Positions 58,407-62,420 of a stretch of 62,420 nt of DNA are shown here, piece by piece. The stretch spans positions 1 to 62,420 of the forward strand of contig JAFZIO010000035.1 of the NCBI GenBank assembly GCA_017554335.1. The letters run 5' to 3'. A model generated the notes under the pieces. That model saw only the letters and a list, made by a program, of their open reading frames with translations, had not been told where the DNA came from and searched no databases. Source of the DNA: Bacteroidales bacterium. GTDB taxonomy: Bacteria > Bacteroidota > Bacteroidia > Bacteroidales > UBA932. The position numbers and the translations under genes were made by a program. How positions within the stretch are numbered: the first letter of the stretch is position 1; every line of letters begins with the position of its first letter.

Positions 58407-60458
58407 ATGAAGCGCATTATTTCATTATTTATTATGATAGCCGCCTTCTCCACGGCGGTGTTCGCAGACGAGGGAATGTGGATGGTTCCCTCCGTAAACA
58501 AAAAGACCCAGGAGCTCTGTAAGTACGTGGTAGCCATAGACTTTATGGGTACCGGCAGCCTTGTTTCCGGCAACGGCCTGGTAATAACCAACCATCATGT
58601 TGCTTACGGTGACGTATTTGCCCTGGGAGACAAGGAGCACAATTACCTTGAAGACGGCTTCTGGGCCCGCAGCCTGGAAGAGGAAATCCCCATCCCGGGA
58701 CGCAGCATACAGTTCCTGCGCGAAACAATAGATGTGACCGACGAGGTTAACGAGCTCATAAACAGCGGCACCGTGAAGCCGGGAGTGATGATGATGCGCA
58801 AGCTCGGCGGCATCATGGAACAGCGCTACCAGGACAAAACCGGCCTCACCGCCATCCTGAGCGCGGCATGGCGGAACGAGAAGTTCTATATCTCCCTGTA
58901 TCAGGAATATAACGACATACGACTCGTAGGCGCTCCGCCGGCACAGGTGGGAGCATTCGGAGGCGACGTGGACAACTGGGAGTGGCCGCAGCACAAGGGG
59001 GATTTCGCCCTCCTGCGCATATACACGGCCCCCGACGGTTCGCCCGCCAAGTACGCCCCGGAGAACGTGCCCCTCAAGTCCGACAAATACCTGAAGATAT
59101 CGCTTAAGGGCTACCGGGAAGGCAGCAAGACCACCATTATCGGCTTCCCCGGAAGCACCGACCGCTATGCATCGTCGGCCAAGACGGACTACATGACCAG
59201 CGTGCAGCTGCCCATAACCACCGGCATACGCGGCAGCCAGATGGACATAATCAAGAAATGGATGGACCGCGACCCTGAGGTGCGCCGCAAATACTCCAAC
59301 TACTTCTTCGGCCTCTCCAACGCGCAGGAGCTCTACCTCGGCGAGCTTCAGTGCTACAAGCGCTTCAAGGTGGCCGACGAAAAGCGGAAGCAGGAGGAGG
59401 AGCTCGACGCCTGGCTGGACGCCGACCCGGCCCGCCGCGAAAAGTGGGGCGACCCCGTGGGCCTTCTGAGAGACCGCTACGCAAAGATTGCCGGCCCGCA
59501 GAAGAATGCCAACTACTTCCGCGAGTGCATCATACGCGGCACCCAGCTGGAGCCGGTAGCCACCCGTACGCTCATGCTTGCAAACCGCTATGGCGACGAC
59601 AAGGTGGAGGGCGTACGCCGATCCTCCGCCCGCAACTTCGAGCAGACGGACCTGCGCGTGGAACGGGAGCTCTTCCGCAGCTGCCTGGAGACCTTCTACG
59701 AGAATGTGGACGAAGGCCTCCTGGGCCCCTTCCAGAAGGAGCTGAAGGAGCGCTACGGGCAGAATTATGACGCAATGTGCGCACATTTGTGGGACGGCAG
59801 CTGGATAAGCGACCCGGCCCAGATAGCGGAGTACCTCGATCCAGCCACCGACATGCGCATCTTCCTGGTATCGCAGGACGACGACCCGCTCGTCCGTTTC
59901 TTCGGGGACGCCAGGATAGTGGCCTACAACGAAGCCATACAGAAGGCCCAGGGCAAGCCGGACATTGCGGAGCTGACCCGCAACTACACGCACGCCATGT
60001 ACGCCATGCAGCTGGACAAGAAGCGCAACCCCTACCCCGACGCCAACTCCACCATGCGTATCAACTATGGACGCGTGACGGGCCTCAACCCCCGCGACGC
60101 AGTGCATTGCGACTACAGCAGCACGGTGGCGGGCCTGCTGGACAAGCACGACCCGGACAACTACGACTTCTGCATCCCCGCCGGAATGCTTGAGGAGCTG
60201 AAGAAAGCTCCGGCAAGCATGAAGCTGAATTTCATCACCAACAACGATAGCACCGGCGGCAATTCCGGCTCCCCCGTTCTGAACTCCAGGGGCGAGATTA
60301 TCGGCCTGCTGTTCGACGGCAACAAGGAGTCGCTGGCCTCCGAAATGCTCTTCACGCCCGACTACAACCGCAGCGTGAACGTGGATATAAGATACGTCGT
60401 CTGGATACTCCGGGAGTACGCCAAGTTCGACAGGATACTAAAAGAAATGGGGCTCTGA
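58407..60458 (+). CDS. S46 dipeptidyl peptidase, DPP7 type
   Basis: A 683-aa exported serine peptidase of family S46 that removes dipeptides from the N-terminus. The catalytic His is in TNHHVA (63-64), Asp in DNWEWPQHKGDF, and Ser at residue 620 in GGNSGSP. Eighteen residues after the Ser is Gly638 (LLFDGN); in this family Gly at that place marks DPP7, with hydrophobic P1 preference, while DPP11 has Arg. The signal peptide ends at VFADEGMW. The frame extends far upstream to 56778, but this lies inside the receptor gene on the other strand and is rejected. Divergent from the receptor cluster, which supports peptide use. Confidence 0.93.
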   Translation: MKRIISLFIMIAAFSTAVFADEGMWMVPSVNKKTQELCKYVVAIDFMGTGSLVSGNGLVITNHHVAYGDVFALGDKEHNYLEDGFWARSLEEEIPIPGRSIQFLRETIDVTDEVNELINSGTVKPGVMMMRKLGGIMEQRYQDKTGLTAILSAAWRNEKFYISLYQEYNDIRLVGAPPAQVGAFGGDVDNWEWPQHKGDFALLRIYTAPDGSPAKYAPENVPLKSDKYLKISLKGYREGSKTTIIGFPGSTDRYASSAKTDYMTSVQLPITTGIRGSQMDIIKKWMDRDPEVRRKYSNYFFGLSNAQELYLGELQCYKRFKVADEKRKQEEELDAWLDADPARREKWGDPVGLLRDRYAKIAGPQKNANYFRECIIRGTQLEPVATRTLMLANRYGDDKVEGVRRSSARNFEQTDLRVERELFRSCLETFYENVDEGLLGPFQKELKERYGQNYDAMCAHLWDGSWISDPAQIAEYLDPATDMRIFLVSQDDDPLVRFFGDARIVAYNEAIQKAQGKPDIAELTRNYTHAMYAMQLDKKRNPYPDANSTMRINYGRVTGLNPRDAVHCDYSSTVAGLLDKHDPDNYDFCIPAGMLEELKKAPASMKLNFITNNDSTGGNSGSPVLNSRGEIIGLLFDGNKESLASEMLFTPDYNRSVNVDIRYVVWILREYAKFDRILKEMGL

Positions 60459-60475
60459 AAAGCCCCATTCTTTTT
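60447..60475 (+). terminator. Terminator overlapping the S46 stop codon
   Basis: ATGGGGCT (60447-60454) and AGCCCCAT (60461-60468) around a 6-base loop, followed by TCTTTTT. The TGA stop at 60456-60458 is in the loop, so the hairpin includes the last coding bases. Confidence 0.8.
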
Positions 60476-61922
60476 ATAGAGAGTCTCCGAAGTCTTCGCG
60501 GAACTTCTTGACCAGGTCTTCCTGCCAGTAGCCGATTTCTTCCATACGGCCGAAGAAGAAACGGAGCACCTTGGGCTCATAGGTCCAACGGAGGCCTCCG
60601 ATAAGTTTGCGGTTATCCCACAGCCACTTGACGCGGTCGGCGCAGTACTTGACCTGGGACAGCGTGAACACGCGGCGGGGCATGGCGAGACGCTGGAGCT
60701 CGAGCTCGGCATAACGCTCGCTGCCGTCCGGGTTGCGCTGTTCGCTCACGGTACCACGCTCCATGCCGCGGATGCCGCCTGCGATATACAGGGCTGCACC
60801 GACTGCCGCTGCCGGATACTGATTGTGGGGGATGTCGGGCACTATCTCCGAGCAGTTGAGGTGGGCGCCGAGTCCGCCGGCGGGCTTGATGACGGGCACG
60901 CCGTAATCGTCCAGTTCCTTAACCAGATAGGCGATGAATTCCGGTCCCTGGCTGATGTACTCCATGTCCAGTGACTCGTAGAGGCCGACTGCCATGGCTT
61001 CCATGGAGCGTACTTCCATGCCTCCGTAAGTAAGGAATCCTTCGTACAGGGGCACGAATTCCATCATCTCGTCGGTGAACTTCTTATCGTGTGCGGTTAT
61101 GATGCCGCCGCGGGAGAAACCGAGCTTGCGGGCGCTGAAGTAGATTATATCGAATCGGTCTGCCAGCACGTGGTAGATTTCCTTGGTGGTCATGAACTTG
61201 CAGCGGGGCTCACGGATCTTCATGAAGTATACGTTGTCTTGCAGCAGGGAGGCGTCGAGCACGCTCCTCACGCCGAATTCGTGGCAGATGTCGGTGACCG
61301 CCAGCATGTTCTCCAGACTCACCGGCTGGCCGCCGATGAGGTTGGTGCCGGCTTCTACGCGCACGAATGCCACTTTCTCAGGGCCGAGGTCCTTGATGGT
61401 CTTGCGCAAGAGCTTAAGGTCGAAGTTGCCCTTGAAAGGATCGTCGGTCTGAGGGATGAGGCCTTTCTTGTCTACGAGCTCTATGACTTCGCCGCCCAGG
61501 CGGGTGATGTGGGCCTTGGTGGTGGTGAAGTGGAAGTTCATGAGGGTGTACATTCCCGGCTTTACGTATGCCTCTGCGAGGATGTTTTCAGCTGCGCGGC
61601 CCTGGTGGGCGGGAAGCACGTTGTCCGTGCCGAAGACGTCCTTGACGGCTTTCTTTACGCGGTTGAAGGTTTCGGAGCCTGCGTATGAGTCATCGGCGAT
61701 GCTCATGGAGGCTACCTGCTGGTCCGACATTCCGTTTACGCCGGAGTCGGTGATCATATCCAGGTAGATGTCCCTGTTTTGGAGGAGGAAGGTGTTGTTG
61801 CCCGCTTCCTGTATGCATTTGAGACGCTCTTCCACGGGAAGGAGAGAGAGTTTTTGTACTACGCGTACCTTATGCATTTCCAGAGGGACTTGGTTTTCGG
61901 GTTGATAGAATTTGACTGGCAT
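60474..61922 (-). CDS. Tyrosine phenol-lyase/tryptophanase family enzyme
   Basis: A PLP-dependent beta-eliminating lyase (482 aa) that would split an aromatic amino acid into pyruvate, ammonia and phenol or indole. The PLP Lys is K266 in SARKLG, with Tyr80 (DSYAGSETF) and D223 also in place. Several positions match tyrosine phenol-lyase and not tryptophanase: FTTTKAH at 132-138, MERG at 387-390 (the phenol-binding Arg), and Phe where tryptophanase has the His of LRHF. However the Arg three residues after D223, which contacts PLP in both enzymes, is Leu226. So activity may be altered. The gene stands alone. Automated tools will probably call it tryptophanase. Confidence 0.82.
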   Translation of the reverse strand: MPVKFYQPENQVPLEMHKVRVVQKLSLLPVEERLKCIQEAGNNTFLLQNRDIYLDMITDSGVNGMSDQQVASMSIADDSYAGSETFNRVKKAVKDVFGTDNVLPAHQGRAAENILAEAYVKPGMYTLMNFHFTTTKAHITRLGGEVIELVDKKGLIPQTDDPFKGNFDLKLLRKTIKDLGPEKVAFVRVEAGTNLIGGQPVSLENMLAVTDICHEFGVRSVLDASLLQDNVYFMKIREPRCKFMTTKEIYHVLADRFDIIYFSARKLGFSRGGIITAHDKKFTDEMMEFVPLYEGFLTYGGMEVRSMEAMAVGLYESLDMEYISQGPEFIAYLVKELDDYGVPVIKPAGGLGAHLNCSEIVPDIPHNQYPAAAVGAALYIAGGIRGMERGTVSEQRNPDGSERYAELELQRLAMPRRVFTLSQVKYCADRVKWLWDNRKLIGGLRWTYEPKVLRFFFGRMEEIGYWQEDLVKKFREDFGDSL

Positions 61923-61950
61923 ATTGTGTTAGCTAATTGGTTGCAGAGTG

Positions 61951-61958
61951 CTAATATA
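61951..61958 (-). promoter_or_regulatory. Variant -7 box of the lyase gene
   Basis: TATATTAG followed by C on the minus strand, identical to the box before the M13 peptidase; 28 bases before the ATG at 61922. Confidence 0.3.
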
Positions 61959-61970
61959 AGCTTTTTTTGG

Positions 61971-61978
61971 TACATTTG
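61971..61978 (+). promoter_or_regulatory. -7 box of the DUF554 gene
   Basis: TACATTTG, exact TAnnTTTG, 8 bases before ATG 61987. Confidence 0.5.
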
Positions 61979-61986
61979 CATTCCAG

Positions 61987-62420
61987 ATGTTAGGAACAAT
62001 TGTTAATACGGGATGCATTATTTTGGGCTCCGTGGTGGGCAGTCTTCTTAAGAGGGGGCTGGGTGAAAAGTACCAGAATGTGCTTTACAATGCCATGGGT
62101 CTGGCTTCGCTTGCCCTGGGTGCCAGCACGTTTACCCAGAACATGCCCAAGAGCGAGTTTCCGGTGCTGTTTATCTTGAGCCTCGCTATCGGCGGGGTGG
62201 TTGGAACGGCACTGGACCTGGACGGGCGCACAAAGGCTCTGATTGCCAAGCGTGGCGGCGAGGGGCTGGCAAACGGCCTCATTTCTGCTTGCCTGCTGTT
62301 CTGTGTGGGGACGTTTTCTATTGTAGGCCCCATCCTGAGTGCCACTACCGGTGACAATACCTTCCTGTTCACAAATGCGACTCTGGACCTGGTGACGTCC
62401 ATGGTGTTCGCGGCTACTTA
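61987..62420 (+). CDS. DUF554 membrane protein, 5' part
   Basis: ATG 61987 opens a frame that runs off the right edge after 144 codons. It reads MLGTIVNTGCIILGSVVG, with GLASLALGAST, an FILSLAIGGVVGTALDLDGR block and a LISACLLFCVGTFSIVGPIL helix; these are the features of DUF554, a small inner-membrane protein of about 230 aa and unknown function. The N-terminal half shows three or four helices. Divergent from the lyase gene. Confidence 0.88.
   Translation, partial: MLGTIVNTGCIILGSVVGSLLKRGLGEKYQNVLYNAMGLASLALGASTFTQNMPKSEFPVLFILSLAIGGVVGTALDLDGRTKALIAKRGGEGLANGLISACLLFCVGTFSIVGPILSATTGDNTFLFTNATLDLVTSMVFAAT

Noticed and set aside
58425-60149. 574-aa minus-strand frame opposite the S46 peptidase
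   Set aside because: A shadow of the coding frame on the other strand; composition is Val/Gly/His-rich without motifs.

Overview
The window reads as chromosome of a Bacteroidales bacterium (Bacteroidota). The evidence is the repeated TAnnTTTG -7 promoter box, lipoprotein signal peptides on many exported proteins, a TonB receptor with a DUF4876/DUF6850 cluster, S46 and M49 dipeptidyl peptidases, WG-repeat and GLUG-repeat proteins, the DUF4837 and DUF4421 families, and the tRNA-Glu/rpsT pair. GC content looks mid-50s by eye except in one AT-richer insert. A gut or rumen lineage near Rikenellaceae or Cryptobacteroides would fit, but the sequence alone does not fix the genus.

Left part (1-10.9 kb): the 5' end of rpsO and an S1/P1 nuclease, then eight tightly packed minus-strand genes. 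In transcription order these are a membrane HU/CCDC81-like protein, a Nudix hydrolase, a DUF4922-SpoIID fusion, an AmpG-like MFS permease, NamZ (exo-N-acetylmuramidase), a Ser/His-rich DUF6515-like protein, glutamate racemase and dipeptidyl peptidase III. Together they look like a peptidoglycan cleavage, import, dismantling and reuse operon. This is the best candidate for a coherent, poorly described system in the window.

10.9-12.5 kb: tRNA-Asn followed by a 1.35 kb insert bounded by a 21-bp direct repeat of the tRNA 3' end plus its terminator. The insert carries a promoter, long-range RNA pairings, a 45-residue basic ORF and an AT-rich membrane protein, but no integrase.

12.5-27 kb: M13 peptidase, esterase, a queuosine operon led by a preQ1-I riboswitch (YhhQ-type transporter, queF, a CBM9-like protein and a second NamZ homologue), a CDF cation transporter, thioesterase, repeat lipoprotein, YitT protein, glucose-1-phosphatase-like enzyme, GH31 glycosidase, DUF456 protein and an unknown secreted protein.

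27-34 kb: tRNA-Glu, rpsT and tRNA-Pro (followed by a perfect 28-bp-arm palindrome that copies the tRNA 3' end), a WG-repeat protein, a phosphohexomutase, M23-LysM peptidase and miaB operon, and a nitroreductase. 34-40.4 kb is a xylose operon (GH3, xylB, xylA, xylE) in which xylB is broken by an in-frame TAG.

40.4-62.4 kb: a GLUG-repeat/GDPD fusion lipoprotein, def, ruvX, then an M23-less membrane anchor, dxr, rseP, DUF4837 and DUF4421. Next comes a TonB receptor, DUF4876, DUF6850 and M16 peptidase cluster facing an S46 DPP7-type peptidase, then a tyrosine phenol-lyase-like enzyme, and a DUF554 gene that runs off the right edge.
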